Positions 1 through 9,393 of a DNA stretch of 64,000 nt are shown here, piece by piece; positions within the stretch are counted from its first letter, which is position 1; every line of letters starts with the position of its first letter. The position numbers and the translations under genes are program-made. Source of the DNA: Candidatus Obscuribacterales bacterium (GTDB lineage Bacteria; Cyanobacteriota; Vampirovibrionia; Obscuribacterales; Obscuribacteraceae); NCBI GenBank assembly GCA_020050685.1, contig JAGVKG010000004.1, positions 1-64,000 of the forward strand. The letters run 5' to 3'. The notes under the pieces are model-generated. The model saw only the letters and a program-made list of their open reading frames with translations. It had not been told where the DNA came from and searched no databases.

Positions 1-215
1 ACAAGCCAGGCTTTCCTTTGCTGCAAAACTTACGCGACCATTCTTATGCCACCATCTCTGAGAAATCTTCTGCCACTTTGCGTGAAAAATGACAATATGG
101 GTCAGCCGCCAATTCGCAAGCCGTATCTGATTGCATTAGACAAGCAGAACCTGCTCGGTCAGCTGAAGGGGTAAAGGCTACCTCTGATCGATATGAGGCG
201 CTTAGTCACGGACGT

Positions 216-1193
216 ATGTTGCCAGGTACAAGTCCAACCGAAATGATTATGCGTGGTTTTGTTCCACCCGGAATGTCACCTGAGCAAGCCGCCGTTTTAT
301 ACCGGGCCTTGCCGAAAGTGCCGACGCTACCAATGCCGAGATCGCCAAATGCTATGGCTAACGAATCACTGGATCCAACAGAACAAATACTCCAAGCGCA
401 AGGGCTTTCACGCCAACAGATAAATGCACAAAATCAAAAAATTCTTGAGGAAAGTATACGAGACCGTTTTGGTCCTATTTTTGTACCGTCACTCCATCGT
501 AATCCAAACACAATTGTAAACCCGGCAAAGAATATCAGCCATCACCAGGGTTCAATTATGGAAATGACTGATTCTAACGGGAATATAGTTAGCCAATATT
601 CTTACGATCCTTATGGTGTGAGAACGATAATTAGCGAAACGGTGCCTTCTGATTTTCAATACGCCGGGTATTACATGCATGGTAGAAGTGGGTTGAATCT
701 CACATTGTACAGAGCGTACAAGCCTGAGCTTGGTAGGTGGTTGAGTAGGGATCCAATCGGGGAATTCCCAGCAGTTACCTATCGCAATGGCACATACGCA
801 GGTGAATACAATTTGTCAAATCCAGGATCTGTCTTGCAGACAGTGACGAATGTGAGTCTTAGTTCCAATCAGCCAGTGCAGAGATTTGGGGGCACAAATC
901 TGTATGCATACGTAATGAACAATCCCGTCAATTTTGTAGATCCGTGGGGATTGCTGTTTTGCCCGCATCCACGCCCGCTTCCGGCTGCAGTAATCTATGA
1001 AAGACCGCCTGGCCCTGGTTCGGGTGTGTTGATTGCTCCAATGAGTGGACCGCTTATACCCGGAGTATCCGGACCAGAGGGTCCAGCGCCTGATCTGGCA
1101 CCCATTCCAGCTCCTCTAGACCTACCACCTGGGTATAATATAAAACAAGGCCCAGCTCTGATTATTCCTGGTGCAGGAATGTTTGGACGCTGA
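216..1193 (+). CDS. RHS repeat-associated core domain protein (orphan C-terminal module)
   Basis: The central part is a recognisable RHS/YD core: a QGSIMEMTDSNGNI block at about residues 111-124, then YSYDPYG, YAGYY, SGLNLTLYRAY, LGRWLSRDPIGE and a closing NLYAYVMNNPVNFVDPWGL. RHS cores normally end a protein of more than 1000 residues made of YD repeats. Here there are only about 100 unrelated residues before the core and a proline- and glycine-rich tail of about 75 residues after the DPWGL hallmark, where a toxin domain would usually sit. The reading frame stays open upstream to position 93, where an in-frame TGA (90-92) closes a short preceding stretch, so the gene may be a remnant of a longer RHS protein. 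No strong ribosome site precedes the ATG at 216. Confidence 0.7.
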   Translation: MLPGTSPTEMIMRGFVPPGMSPEQAAVLYRALPKVPTLPMPRSPNAMANESLDPTEQILQAQGLSRQQINAQNQKILEESIRDRFGPIFVPSLHRNPNTIVNPAKNISHHQGSIMEMTDSNGNIVSQYSYDPYGVRTIISETVPSDFQYAGYYMHGRSGLNLTLYRAYKPELGRWLSRDPIGEFPAVTYRNGTYAGEYNLSNPGSVLQTVTNVSLSSNQPVQRFGGTNLYAYVMNNPVNFVDPWGLLFCPHPRPLPAAVIYERPPGPGSGVLIAPMSGPLIPGVSGPEGPAPDLAPIPAPLDLPPGYNIKQGPALIIPGAGMFGR

Positions 1194-1259
1194 ACTAAAC
1201 CAACACGTAAAATTATCTTGAGTTTTTGGTACTCACAATGAGGGAGCGTAAACAAGCTG

Positions 1260-1904
1260 ATGACTCTCGCACAATCTTTCTATATGGCTTTTCCACAACT
1301 TGCTTGCTTGTGCATGTTAACTGCTATTCAACCAGGCCTTGCGAAAGAAGCGCAGCAAACGGTACAAAAGCCAATTGCGCCTAAAAGCCCTACTCCAATT
1401 GCAAAAACGGATAGAGTCCTTTCAAGTCCATATCGTACGGACGCAGTGATTAATTATAATCGGGCTCTAGAATTGCATCAGAACGGGTATTTCACTCAAG
1501 CAATCTCTCGATATAAATCCGCACTAAGGTCTGATGATCGAATTAACGAGGCATGGAACAATTTGGCCATAATTTATCTCTCCCAGAACAAATTAGTCCA
1601 GGCGACCGAAGCATTTCGCAAAGCCCTACTTCTAAAACCAAATCAGGCGGTCACTCTGAATGGCTATGCAATTGCATTGTATCGAAGCGGTCACGCAAAA
1701 AGTGCGGAAGAGGAATGGCGTAAAGCAATCAAAGCAGATCCTTCTTTTACTGCAGCTTACTATAATTTGGCACATCTGCTTACAAACACAGGACGTAACC
1801 AAGAGGCACAAGAGTTATTGAAGGCGGGTGGACTGACTCCACTCCAACACTGGGAAGGCGACTTTGTCGAACCCAGCGGATTTTCTATGAAGCGGCAGAA
1901 GTAG
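1260..1904 (+). CDS. Secreted TPR-repeat protein
   Basis: The 214-residue protein opens with a hydrophobic segment ending near GLAKEA that looks like a signal peptide. After a proline-rich linker it has three to four TPR units at about residues 60-190. Typical repeat cores are AWNNLAIIYLSQNKLVQATEAFRKALLLKPNQ and TAAYYNLAHLLTNTGRNQEAQELL (partly quoted). TPR arrays bind protein partners; nothing identifies this one's partner. GGGAG upstream of the ATG is a weak, distant ribosome site. The next gene downstream also starts with TPRs, so the two may work together. Confidence 0.75.
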   Translation: MTLAQSFYMAFPQLACLCMLTAIQPGLAKEAQQTVQKPIAPKSPTPIAKTDRVLSSPYRTDAVINYNRALELHQNGYFTQAISRYKSALRSDDRINEAWNNLAIIYLSQNKLVQATEAFRKALLLKPNQAVTLNGYAIALYRSGHAKSAEEEWRKAIKADPSFTAAYYNLAHLLTNTGRNQEAQELLKAGGLTPLQHWEGDFVEPSGFSMKRQK

Positions 1905-1994
1905 CTTAGGGTGACCTCACTGTATCATTCTTCACTGTCAAGTTGATATGGATTCGTTTTCGGGGGTCAGGTCAGTGGCAGCTTGAGGCTTTGT

Positions 1995-2987
1995 ATGAAT
2001 AAACTACAGAATTCTGGCATACTGTTATTTATCCTGATAAACAATATCACCGTTCAATTGGCACGAGCCGGTGATCTGAATTCTGATGGTGAACAATATT
2101 TCAATGGTGGGAATTTCGCTCGTGCACGGGAATGCTTTAATCAGTGCTTAAAGCAAAATCCTAATGATTGGCAGGCCTTACAAAGTATTGCTAGCTGTGA
2201 CAATAGACTCGGTGAATTTAAAAATGCCATTGAAATTCTTCGAAAATCAATTGAAACGGGTGGCTTACATTCAAGTCAGTGTACGATAATGGCGGGATCC
2301 TTGGAGGAGCTTGGTCAACCCAAACAAGCGCTTTCTTGGTTGAAATTGGCTTGCGCCATTGATCCAACTCAAGCAACCAATCCAGGAATGCAGGCTGCGA
2401 TCAACCGCCTGGAGTCTCCAGAAATAAATCCACTTGGTTCACCGAAAGACAAAAATTATCTGTACTCCCTACAGAACGCTAAGAAATGGCGAGCAAAATC
2501 GTTTCCTCTGAAAGTGTATGTACGGCAAAATATTCAAATTCCAGGCTTTTTTGACTCGTTCAAAAAAATTATAAAAGAATCAATGGATCAGTGGTGCCAA
2601 GCCACTGGTGGTGTTGTTTCTTATAAGCTTGTTGATTCTTACCAAAATGCAGATATTATTTGGGATTACACAGACAGACGTGAACTATGTACGTCCGAAC
2701 ATGATCCGGGTGTTGATGGAGCAGCGGAAATGCTTTTCCGCGCAACAGATAACACTATCGGTACCGCCAAAATAGTTGTCTTGGTCAAAGACAGCCCACT
2801 TAGAAATTCTTTCAGAGACTCGCGAATAATACTCACGTCTTGCTTGCATGAGATGGGGCATGCTTTGGGAATAGATGGACACTCCAACAACACAACCGAC
2901 GTTATGTTCTTGGCGGCAACGCCTTATCCAATTACCAGGCTGAGCCAGCGAGATAAGAATACCATTCGGCTTATGTATCCCCGATAA
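1995..2987 (+). CDS. TPR and matrixin-like zinc metallopeptidase, secreted
   Basis: This is a signal-peptide protein with two parts. Residues of about 25-130 form TPR-like helices (for example ARECFNQCLKQNPNDWQAL). The C-terminal half carries a metzincin zinc site, HEMGHALGIDGHS, with histidines at about residues 285, 289 and 296, followed by DVMF as the Met-turn. The third histidine lies one residue later than in classical matrixins, a spacing I recall from bacterial TPR-linked matrixin-like enzymes. The ATG at 1995 is preferred over an in-frame TTG at 1983 because it places the hydrophobic leader at the extreme N-terminus. Expected role: extracytoplasmic proteolysis; substrate unknown. Confidence 0.8.
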   Translation: MNKLQNSGILLFILINNITVQLARAGDLNSDGEQYFNGGNFARARECFNQCLKQNPNDWQALQSIASCDNRLGEFKNAIEILRKSIETGGLHSSQCTIMAGSLEELGQPKQALSWLKLACAIDPTQATNPGMQAAINRLESPEINPLGSPKDKNYLYSLQNAKKWRAKSFPLKVYVRQNIQIPGFFDSFKKIIKESMDQWCQATGGVVSYKLVDSYQNADIIWDYTDRRELCTSEHDPGVDGAAEMLFRATDNTIGTAKIVVLVKDSPLRNSFRDSRIILTSCLHEMGHALGIDGHSNNTTDVMFLAATPYPITRLSQRDKNTIRLMYPR

Positions 2988-3029
2988 ACATTATCGAAAA
3001 TGATTGAAAGGAGCCCTCGATGACGCGCC

Positions 3030-4208
3030 TTAAACGAAAAAGTGGATTAAGTATGCAGCCAAAATGCCGAGCGCAACAAACATGAAATACAAAGCCACAG
3101 CTAGTTTCTTGGATACCTCTGTCCATAAATAGCTCATTGGCAGGAAGCTATAGGTTCCTAGCGTAAAAAGAAATAGCATGACATATGGTGCTGGAACGTG
3201 ATGCGTGTAGAGCTGCTGGGCAGTCATCACGTCAAGCGCTATCGGTATGGGCAGAAGCACGGTAATAAGAGCAGTGCCTGCAAGAACGAGAGGGTTTGTC
3301 TCAGCAAATATGCTCTTCAATGGCAGCACTTCCATCGCCAAGGAACTCAAGATGGCAGCAAGCAACATAAACGGGACAGCTGTTTTGATTAGCTTCCACA
3401 AGTTCTTCAAGTATTCTAGACCGACATGTTTGGCAGAATCCAAAAGACTTTCCTGGCATTCCTTGTAAAGCGGAATCGAGCACGCTACTGCTGCTTGCTC
3501 AGGTAAGCCATCTTCCACTCTGGCTTTGCGGTTGCTGAGGTAGACGATAAGCGGCACAAATACCAGCAAAACCAAGGTTATGAGGGAGTATTGAATCGCA
3601 CCGTAATACCAAGGTAATCCGGCAAAGACCATCGATACAACAATAAAATTCAAGGTCGGAGAACTGAACATAAAGCCTAAAGCTGCTTCCACGTTGGCCT
3701 TACCACGAGTGATGCCGCAAGCGACTGGAACAGCGCAATTCACACAGACGCCAGCCGGTGCGCCCATTACTATTCCTTTCAGAGTGTTCGTGTAAATGTT
3801 TCCACCCAGTTTCGGCGGGTAGAACTCAAACAGTGTATGGAGTAGCGCTCCTAGCGTTATTCCGAACGACATACCAATGCGCATGGACCAGATCCAGTTA
3901 ACGAATGATACCCACCAGCGCTCAATAAAACCTGCCCGAATAGATGCTCTGATTAGCTCCGAATTGTAGATATAGGAAACAAGTTCATGATGACCCATAT
4001 CTTCAGCCTTATGAAATAGCTGAGGGTAGCGCGAACCGAACCAGAAACTGCCTAAGATCATTACGGCCATCATGAGTATTACAAAGAGAGGATAATAACA
4101 TCGGATATCTTTACCGGCGATGAGGATTGGCCGCGCAAACGGTAGTGACGACTTTATTGAAAAAGCGAGTGCCATAAACTTATTCTCCAGCCTTTGCCAA
4201 AGGTCCAT
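3030..4208 (-). CDS. Polytopic permease of the DUF318/ArsP-like family
   Basis: The protein of about 392 residues has many hydrophobic helices. The middle contains the family hallmark GAPAGVCVNCAVPVACGI followed by SSPTLNFIVVS, matching predicted permeases (Pfam ArsP_1/DUF318) that export oxyanions or organic metalloids. Here the cysteine pair is CVNC. The central cytoplasmic loop, about 60 residues and charged, contains two more cysteines (AVACSIPLYKECQ). The ATG at 4208 follows GAGTG; an in-frame GTG at 4214 is possible. A perfect 8-bp hairpin lies about 45 bp upstream. The transported substrate cannot be read from sequence. Confidence 0.75.
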   Translation of the reverse strand: MDLWQRLENKFMALAFSIKSSLPFARPILIAGKDIRCYYPLFVILMMAVMILGSFWFGSRYPQLFHKAEDMGHHELVSYIYNSELIRASIRAGFIERWWVSFVNWIWSMRIGMSFGITLGALLHTLFEFYPPKLGGNIYTNTLKGIVMGAPAGVCVNCAVPVACGITRGKANVEAALGFMFSSPTLNFIVVSMVFAGLPWYYGAIQYSLITLVLLVFVPLIVYLSNRKARVEDGLPEQAAVACSIPLYKECQESLLDSAKHVGLEYLKNLWKLIKTAVPFMLLAAILSSLAMEVLPLKSIFAETNPLVLAGTALITVLLPIPIALDVMTAQQLYTHHVPAPYVMLFLFTLGTYSFLPMSYLWTEVSKKLAVALYFMFVALGILAAYLIHFFV

Positions 4209-4254
4209 TATCACTCAATTGGCAGCGGACAGCAAGTTGCCAAGCAAATGAATC

Positions 4255-4277
4255 GCTTACCACCAATCTTGGTAAGC
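4255..4277. promoter_or_regulatory. Perfect inverted repeat upstream of the permease gene
   Basis: GCTTACCA, a seven-base loop, then TGGTAAGC forms a perfect 8-bp stem. It lies 47 bp upstream of the permease ATG and is not followed by a T-run on either strand. It could be an operator for a metal- or metalloid-responsive repressor, or a leader hairpin of the permease mRNA. No regulator gene is adjacent. Confidence 0.4.
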
Positions 4278-4356
4278 AAGTTGGTTTGCGCAGGGGTGGC
4301 ACCTATGCAAATGCGATCGTAATTGCATGTGTGCGCTATGCTGAGTGCGTTTAGGC

Positions 4357-5232
4357 TTAGTTACCCTGGGTTTTCACAGAGTCGTTTCCTGGGGTTAGGT
4401 CCACTGTTTCCAATCGCTTGATTCGGTCGGCGATCGGGGGATGGGTGGACATTAGGTTGACGAACCAGCTATTTGGATTGGGTTTGACGATGTATAAAGA
4501 TGACATTGCTGGATTGACATCGCGCATGGGAATAGCTTGTGATGCTTGGTCGAGCTTAGCAAGGGCTGAAGCTAATTCTTCCGGCTCACCGCAAAGTCTG
4601 GCGCCCGAGGCATCGGCTTGATATTCGCGCGAGCGGGAAATGGCTAGGTTAATTAGCATCGCCGCAAACGGGGCAAGAAATGCCAAAAGTATGACAAAAA
4701 TTGGATTTGTACCACCACCATCGCGGTCATCCCTTGGTCCACCCATGAACATTGCCATGCGTGCCAGCATTGTAATTACGGATGCAAGTACTGCTGCCAT
4801 GGACGTGATCAAAACGTCGCGATTCTTGACGTGCGAAAGTTCGTGGGCTAGAACACCGCGCAATTGATCGCGATTCATCAAACGCATGATGCCAGTTGTG
4901 CAGGCTATTGCCGAATTCTCTGGATTGCGTCCGGTAGCAAATGCATTGGGTGATGGATCTTCCACCATATATATTCTTGGCGTGGGAATGTCTGCCTTTT
5001 CGCTTAGCTCTTCCACGATTGCATAAAGCTCGGGCGCTTCCTCGCGCGTGACGGGTTGCGCCCTGGACATAGCCAGAGCAATTTTGTCGGAGAACCAATA
5101 GCTGCCGAGGTTCATTACGCAAGCAATGAAAAAGGCAATCATCAGACCGCTTTTGCCGCCAATTGCGGCACCGACAGCGACCATTAGTCCTGTAAGAACA
5201 CCAATCAGCAAGATTGTCCGCAAAGTATTCAT
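4357..5232 (-). CDS. htpX: HtpX-family M48 membrane zinc protease
   Basis: The 291-residue protein matches HtpX in length and layout: two N-terminal membrane helices (about residues 6-48), the catalytic HELSH motif at residues 130-134, two further hydrophobic segments at about 145-165 and 178-200, and the third zinc ligand region SREYQADASGARL. HtpX degrades damaged membrane proteins at the inner membrane. The ATG begins MNTLRTILLIG; ribosome-site match is weak (GGAGACC upstream). It is divergent from fumC across a 272-bp gap. Confidence 0.93.
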   Translation of the reverse strand: MNTLRTILLIGVLTGLMVAVGAAIGGKSGLMIAFFIACVMNLGSYWFSDKIALAMSRAQPVTREEAPELYAIVEELSEKADIPTPRIYMVEDPSPNAFATGRNPENSAIACTTGIMRLMNRDQLRGVLAHELSHVKNRDVLITSMAAVLASVITMLARMAMFMGGPRDDRDGGGTNPIFVILLAFLAPFAAMLINLAISRSREYQADASGARLCGEPEELASALAKLDQASQAIPMRDVNPAMSSLYIVKPNPNSWFVNLMSTHPPIADRIKRLETVDLTPGNDSVKTQGN

Positions 5233-5411
5233 TGTTGGTCTCCGTAGTCTAGTCTTATCCTCATTATGGATCGACTAAATAGATCGATATCTTAATTGCG
5301 CCCGGATTTACCAATTGTACGATAAGTCTTAATCATTACTAATTCGCCTGACGGGCTGCCGCTCCGCTAAGTTGCATTGCAATTAAATTCTTAATCGGTC
5401 CAATGCGAGCT

Positions 5412-5436
5412 TATAATAGATCCCTTTGTGGATCTA
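5412..5436 (+). promoter_or_regulatory. Candidate fumC promoter -10 with adjacent hairpin
   Basis: TATAAT at 5412-5417 is followed directly by a perfect 7-bp hairpin, TAGATCC-CTTTGT-GGATCTA (5417-5436). No convincing -35 box is present 17 bp upstream. The hairpin would fall at the start of the fumC transcript, roughly 70-90 nt before the start codon. It may stabilise the mRNA or be a repressor site. Confidence 0.35.
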
Positions 5437-5504
5437 TATGATCATCTGCACGTTATGTACTAAATTTACCCTTGACTTGGGGGCCCCGAATTTGAGGTTG
5501 ACAT

Positions 5505-6908
5505 ATGCCCGTCATGACTGAAACAACACGAATTGAACGCGACTCTATGGGACAAATGGAAGTACCAGCTTCTGTTTATTATGGTGCTTCGACACAGCGC
5601 GCTGTTTTGAACTTTCCTATAAGCGAATTGCGCTATTCGCGCGATTTTATTCGGGCGCTGGCGTTGATCAAATATTGCGCATGCGAAGTGAATTTCGAAG
5701 ATGGTGATTTAGACAAGAAAGTCGCTGATGCAATCAAGCAAGCTGCTATGGAAGTAGCTGATGGAAAGTTTGACGAGCAGTTTGTTGTTGATATTTTTCA
5801 AACCGGCTCGGGCACCTCTACTAATATGAATGCCAACGAAGTAATTGCCAATCGGGCAATTGAAGTTCTTGGTGGTAAACGTGGTGAGCGCTCCTTGGTT
5901 CACCCAAACGATCACGTCAATCGCGGTATGTCATCCAACGATGCTATTCCGACAGCCACACACGTTGCTGCCTTGATCGGTATCAAGAATGATTTGCTTC
6001 CAGCCATGCAATTGCTCAGACAATCGCTGGATAAAAAGTCAAAAGAATTTTGGACTGTGATCAAAACCGGTCGCACACATTTGCAAGATGCAACACCAAT
6101 TAGATTGGGGCAAGAGTTTGTCGGTTATAGAGGGCAGGTCGAAAGAGCCATCGAGCGGCTGGAAAATGCTCAAAAGCGTTTGGGCGAAGTTGCCCTTGGT
6201 GGCACCGCCGTCGGCACTGGTATCAACACTCGTCCGGATTACGCCAAGCGCATTTGTGCCAAATTGTCCAAAATTATTGGCATTGAAATTCGCGAAACCT
6301 CTAATCACTTCCAAGCTCAAAGCACGCTTGATGAAGTGGTGAATGCATCTGGTGAACTGAAGACAATTGCAGTCTCGTTAATCAAGATCGCTAACGACAT
6401 TCGTTTCCTTGGTTGCGGTCCGCGCGCTGGATTTGCTGAGTTGGCATTACCGGAAGTTCAACCAGGATCTTCGATCATGCCAGGCAAAGTTAATCCGGTG
6501 ATTGCTGAGGCACTCTGTCAAGTTTGCGCTCAAGTAATTGGCAATGATGTGACTGTGACAATTGCTGGACAATCCGGCAATTTTGAATTGAACGTCATGC
6601 AACCAGTTGCTGCCTACAATTTGTTGCAATCGATTCAATTGCTGGCTCATGCCTCGGCAAACTTCAGCAAGCAATGCGTGGATGGTTTGAAGGCAACAGA
6701 AAAGGGTCCGGAAATGGTGGAGAAGGGACTCGCCCTTTGCACCGCTCTGGTTCCTGCAGTTGGTTATGATTTGTCCGCGCAAATTTCGCACGATGCACAC
6801 GAGACCGGTGAAACCATTCGCGAAGTCGCCAGAAAGAAAACCAAACTTTCTGAAAATGAACTGACGGAAATTCTCGATCCGGAGAAGATGACGGAGCCGG
6901 GTCTCTAA
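5505..6908 (+). CDS. fumC: Class II fumarate hydratase
   Basis: It catalyses reversible hydration of fumarate to L-malate in the citric acid cycle. The 467-residue length is typical. Diagnostic blocks are TGSGTSTNMNANEV near residues 105-118, HPNDHVNRGMSSND near 134-147, GRTHLQDATP near 188-197 and the superfamily signature GSSIMPGKVNP at 321-331. Fumarase is favoured over aspartase by overall similarity to FumC around TRIERDSMG and QTGSGTSTNMNANE. GAGGTTGAC precedes the ATG at 5505; a second ATG lies four codons later. The downstream permease follows after 17 bp and may be cotranscribed. Confidence 0.95.
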   Translation: MPVMTETTRIERDSMGQMEVPASVYYGASTQRAVLNFPISELRYSRDFIRALALIKYCACEVNFEDGDLDKKVADAIKQAAMEVADGKFDEQFVVDIFQTGSGTSTNMNANEVIANRAIEVLGGKRGERSLVHPNDHVNRGMSSNDAIPTATHVAALIGIKNDLLPAMQLLRQSLDKKSKEFWTVIKTGRTHLQDATPIRLGQEFVGYRGQVERAIERLENAQKRLGEVALGGTAVGTGINTRPDYAKRICAKLSKIIGIEIRETSNHFQAQSTLDEVVNASGELKTIAVSLIKIANDIRFLGCGPRAGFAELALPEVQPGSSIMPGKVNPVIAEALCQVCAQVIGNDVTVTIAGQSGNFELNVMQPVAAYNLLQSIQLLAHASANFSKQCVDGLKATEKGPEMVEKGLALCTALVPAVGYDLSAQISHDAHETGETIREVARKKTKLSENELTEILDPEKMTEPGL

Positions 6909-6925
6909 GGCAACTAGGCTAGAAA

Positions 6926-8830
6926 TTGATAAGCAATCAACACAAAGATCGCTTTAAACTATGGTTCTTCGAAGGAACCAAAGCTAGTCATCCACATGAA
7001 GTAAAAGCTCACCAGGATGTTTGGTACAAAGTAATGTGCTTAACCGGGGTGGATTATTTCTCCACCCTCGGTTATCAGCCGGGCATTGCATTTTTGGCAG
7101 CCGGCTTGTTATCGCCACTTGCTACCTTGATTCTGGTTATCCTGACGCTTTTCGGCGCCCTACCTATATATTTAAAGGTGGCCAAAGAAAGCCCTCATGG
7201 TCAGGGATCATTTGCGCTGCTTGAGCAACTCTTGCCCAAGTGGAAAGGCAAGACCTTTGTGCTTTGCCTTTTGGGTTTTGCTGCCACGGACTTCATCATC
7301 ACCATAACTTTGTCCGCCGCTGACGCAGCAGCTCACGTGGTGCAAAATCCATTGGCACCATATTGGCTGCAAGACCGCATGATGATCACGCTTGTCTTGC
7401 TTGCAGTGTTGGGCGCGATCTTTATGAAAGGTTTTAGAGAAGCGATTGGCATCTCGTTTTTTCTTGTTGTCTCATATCTATTGATGAACACAGTTGTAAT
7501 TGCCACAGCGCTTACGCACATGGTTGAACATCCGATTGTTTTGATTGATTGGCAGAAGGCACTCTTTGCCCAACATGGATCTATATATGTACAGATTGGC
7601 TTAGCCTTGTTTCTCTTTCCAAAATTAGCGCTTGGACTATCAGGATTTGAAACTGGTGTTGCTGTCATGCCGCACGTGCGCGGTGACCAGGACGACAGCC
7701 TGCGTCAACCAATTGGACGAATTCGCAATACGCATCGTTTGTTAATTACCGCAGCCGCCATCATGAGCGTTCTCTTGCTTTGTTCGTCGCTCGTCACTAC
7801 AACTTTGATTCCGGCAAGTGAATTCCAAGAAGGTGGTGGTGCAAATGGTCGGGCTTTAGCCTACCTAGCTCACCAGTACTTGGGACACGGCTTTGGCACT
7901 GTATACGACGTAATTACGATAGCCATACTTTGGTTCGCTGGAGCGTCTGCTTTGGCTGGACTTCTCAATCTTGTACCGCGTTATTTGCCTCATTATGGTA
8001 TGGCACCGGAATGGGCTCGTGGTATGCGACCACTGGTTTTGTTTTTTACAGTAGTTGCTTTCCTGGTGACAGCGATCTTCAATGCCAATGTTGACGCACA
8101 AGGTGCAGCATATGCTACCGGCGTTTTGGTTCTGATGACCTCAGACGCAATTACAGTTACGCTTCTTTCCTTTAAAGAGGCAAAGCGCAAAGGCATATAC
8201 TTTCTGATAGTGACTTTTGTTTTCCTCTATACCACAATTGCCAATTGCATTGAAAGACCTGATGGTCTAAAGATTGCCTCAATCTTTATTGCTGCCATTC
8301 TGATTACCTCTTTGATCTCACGTGCTTTGCGAACTATGGAGCTCAGGGTGCGCGAGGTCATGCTTGACGATCAGGCTCGTCAATTCGTTAATAGATGCGA
8401 TGGTGGCGTTTTACGACTCGTTGCTCATCGACCAGGCGGCAGTACAAATTATGACGAGAAGGCTAAAGAGGCATGCGAGACGCATAACATTGAAGAAAGC
8501 GATATCATCTTTTTGGAAGTGAAACTGGGTGATGCGTCTGAGTTTTCAGATGAAGTGTTGGAAGTCCGTGGTGTGATGCGAGGTACACACAAAGTATTGC
8601 AGTGTGAAAGCCCGGCTGTGCCAAATGCGATTGCTGCACTTTTGTTATACGCGCGTGACACATTGCATTTAATGCCGCACTTATATCTTGGTTGGACGGA
8701 AGGTAATCCTTTGGTCTATGTACTCAAGTATTTGTTTTTCGGAGAAGGTGAAACAGCTCCTGTGGTGCGTGAAATTCTCCGAGAAACGGAAAAGGATCCG
8801 GAGCGCCGTCCGCGCGTGCATGTTGGATAA
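6926..8830 (+). CDS. APC-superfamily amino acid permease with cytoplasmic C-terminal domain
   Basis: The 634-residue protein starts with the conserved block [14 protein letters not shown] and [19 protein letters not shown], followed by about 12 membrane helices to roughly residue 475. A soluble C-terminal domain of about 150 residues follows. This matches a bacterial APC subfamily related to amino acid and KUP-type potassium carriers. The predicted start is TTG at 6926; the nearest AAGG lies about 15 bases upstream, so the exact start is uncertain. Substrate is not evident. It sits 17 bp after fumC and 35 bp before the zinc-ribbon gene, consistent with one operon. Confidence 0.8.
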   Translation: MISNQHKDRFKLWFFEGTKASHPHEVKAHQDVWYKVMCLTGVDYFSTLGYQPGIAFLAAGLLSPLATLILVILTLFGALPIYLKVAKESPHGQGSFALLEQLLPKWKGKTFVLCLLGFAATDFIITITLSAADAAAHVVQNPLAPYWLQDRMMITLVLLAVLGAIFMKGFREAIGISFFLVVSYLLMNTVVIATALTHMVEHPIVLIDWQKALFAQHGSIYVQIGLALFLFPKLALGLSGFETGVAVMPHVRGDQDDSLRQPIGRIRNTHRLLITAAAIMSVLLLCSSLVTTTLIPASEFQEGGGANGRALAYLAHQYLGHGFGTVYDVITIAILWFAGASALAGLLNLVPRYLPHYGMAPEWARGMRPLVLFFTVVAFLVTAIFNANVDAQGAAYATGVLVLMTSDAITVTLLSFKEAKRKGIYFLIVTFVFLYTTIANCIERPDGLKIASIFIAAILITSLISRALRTMELRVREVMLDDQARQFVNRCDGGVLRLVAHRPGGSTNYDEKAKEACETHNIEESDIIFLEVKLGDASEFSDEVLEVRGVMRGTHKVLQCESPAVPNAIAALLLYARDTLHLMPHLYLGWTEGNPLVYVLKYLFFGEGETAPVVREILRETEKDPERRPRVHVG

Positions 8831-8865
8831 GATTGGTAGTGAAGGTTTGATCGAAAGAGGTAAGT

Positions 8866-9393
8866 ATGAAGTGTCCTGCCTGTGAAAATGAATTGACGCA
8901 AACCAAAGCTGGGTCCCTAACTGTTGACGCCTGCCAGGATGGATGTGGTGGCATTTGGTTCGATCATTTTGAATTATCCAAGGTGGATGAGCCAGCCGAA
9001 TCGGCAGGCGCAGAACTTTTGAACGTGACGAAAAACCCTAATGTGCAAGTCAATCACGAGAAAAGATACAGCTGTCCCAAATGTTTGGACGTGATCATGA
9101 TGCGGCACTACTTTAGTGTTAAGCGCCGTGCGTTAGTTGATGAATGCCCGAAATGTGCCGGCTACTTCTTGGATGCCGGTGAGCTCGGCGTTATCCGTTC
9201 TCTCTTTAATTCAGAGGCAGAAGCACGTGCTTCTGCCCAAGCATATTTTTCCGAATTGTTTGGTAGCAAGCTGACGCAAATGCTGCAAGAGTCAGAATCC
9301 GAGTCTGCGAAGGCTAACAAAATTCAGAGCATGTTCCGCTTCATTTGCCCAAGCTATTATGTTGACGCTCTTAAAAGTTTGAGCAAGAAATAA
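8866..9393 (+). CDS. Protein with two TFIIB-type zinc ribbons
   Basis: The 175-residue protein contains two zf-TFIIB-like units. The first is MKCPACENELTQ...CQDGCGGIWFDHFEL at residues 1-38. The second is CPKCLDVIMMRHY...DECPKCAGYFLDAGEL at about 68-107. The W/Y-F-D-x-x-E-L ending of each is the family hallmark. Such proteins are common and of unknown function. AAAGAGGTAAGT gives a good ribosome site for the ATG at 8866. The 3' end overlaps the 3' end of the opposite-strand gene by 23 bp. Confidence 0.8.
   Translation: MKCPACENELTQTKAGSLTVDACQDGCGGIWFDHFELSKVDEPAESAGAELLNVTKNPNVQVNHEKRYSCPKCLDVIMMRHYFSVKRRALVDECPKCAGYFLDAGELGVIRSLFNSEAEARASAQAYFSELFGSKLTQMLQESESESAKANKIQSMFRFICPSYYVDALKSLSKK

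Noticed and set aside
4310-4320. GCGATCG-like word resembling the cyanobacterial HIP1 octamer
   Set aside because: Only an isolated, incomplete match; HIP1 is meaningful only when highly over-represented.
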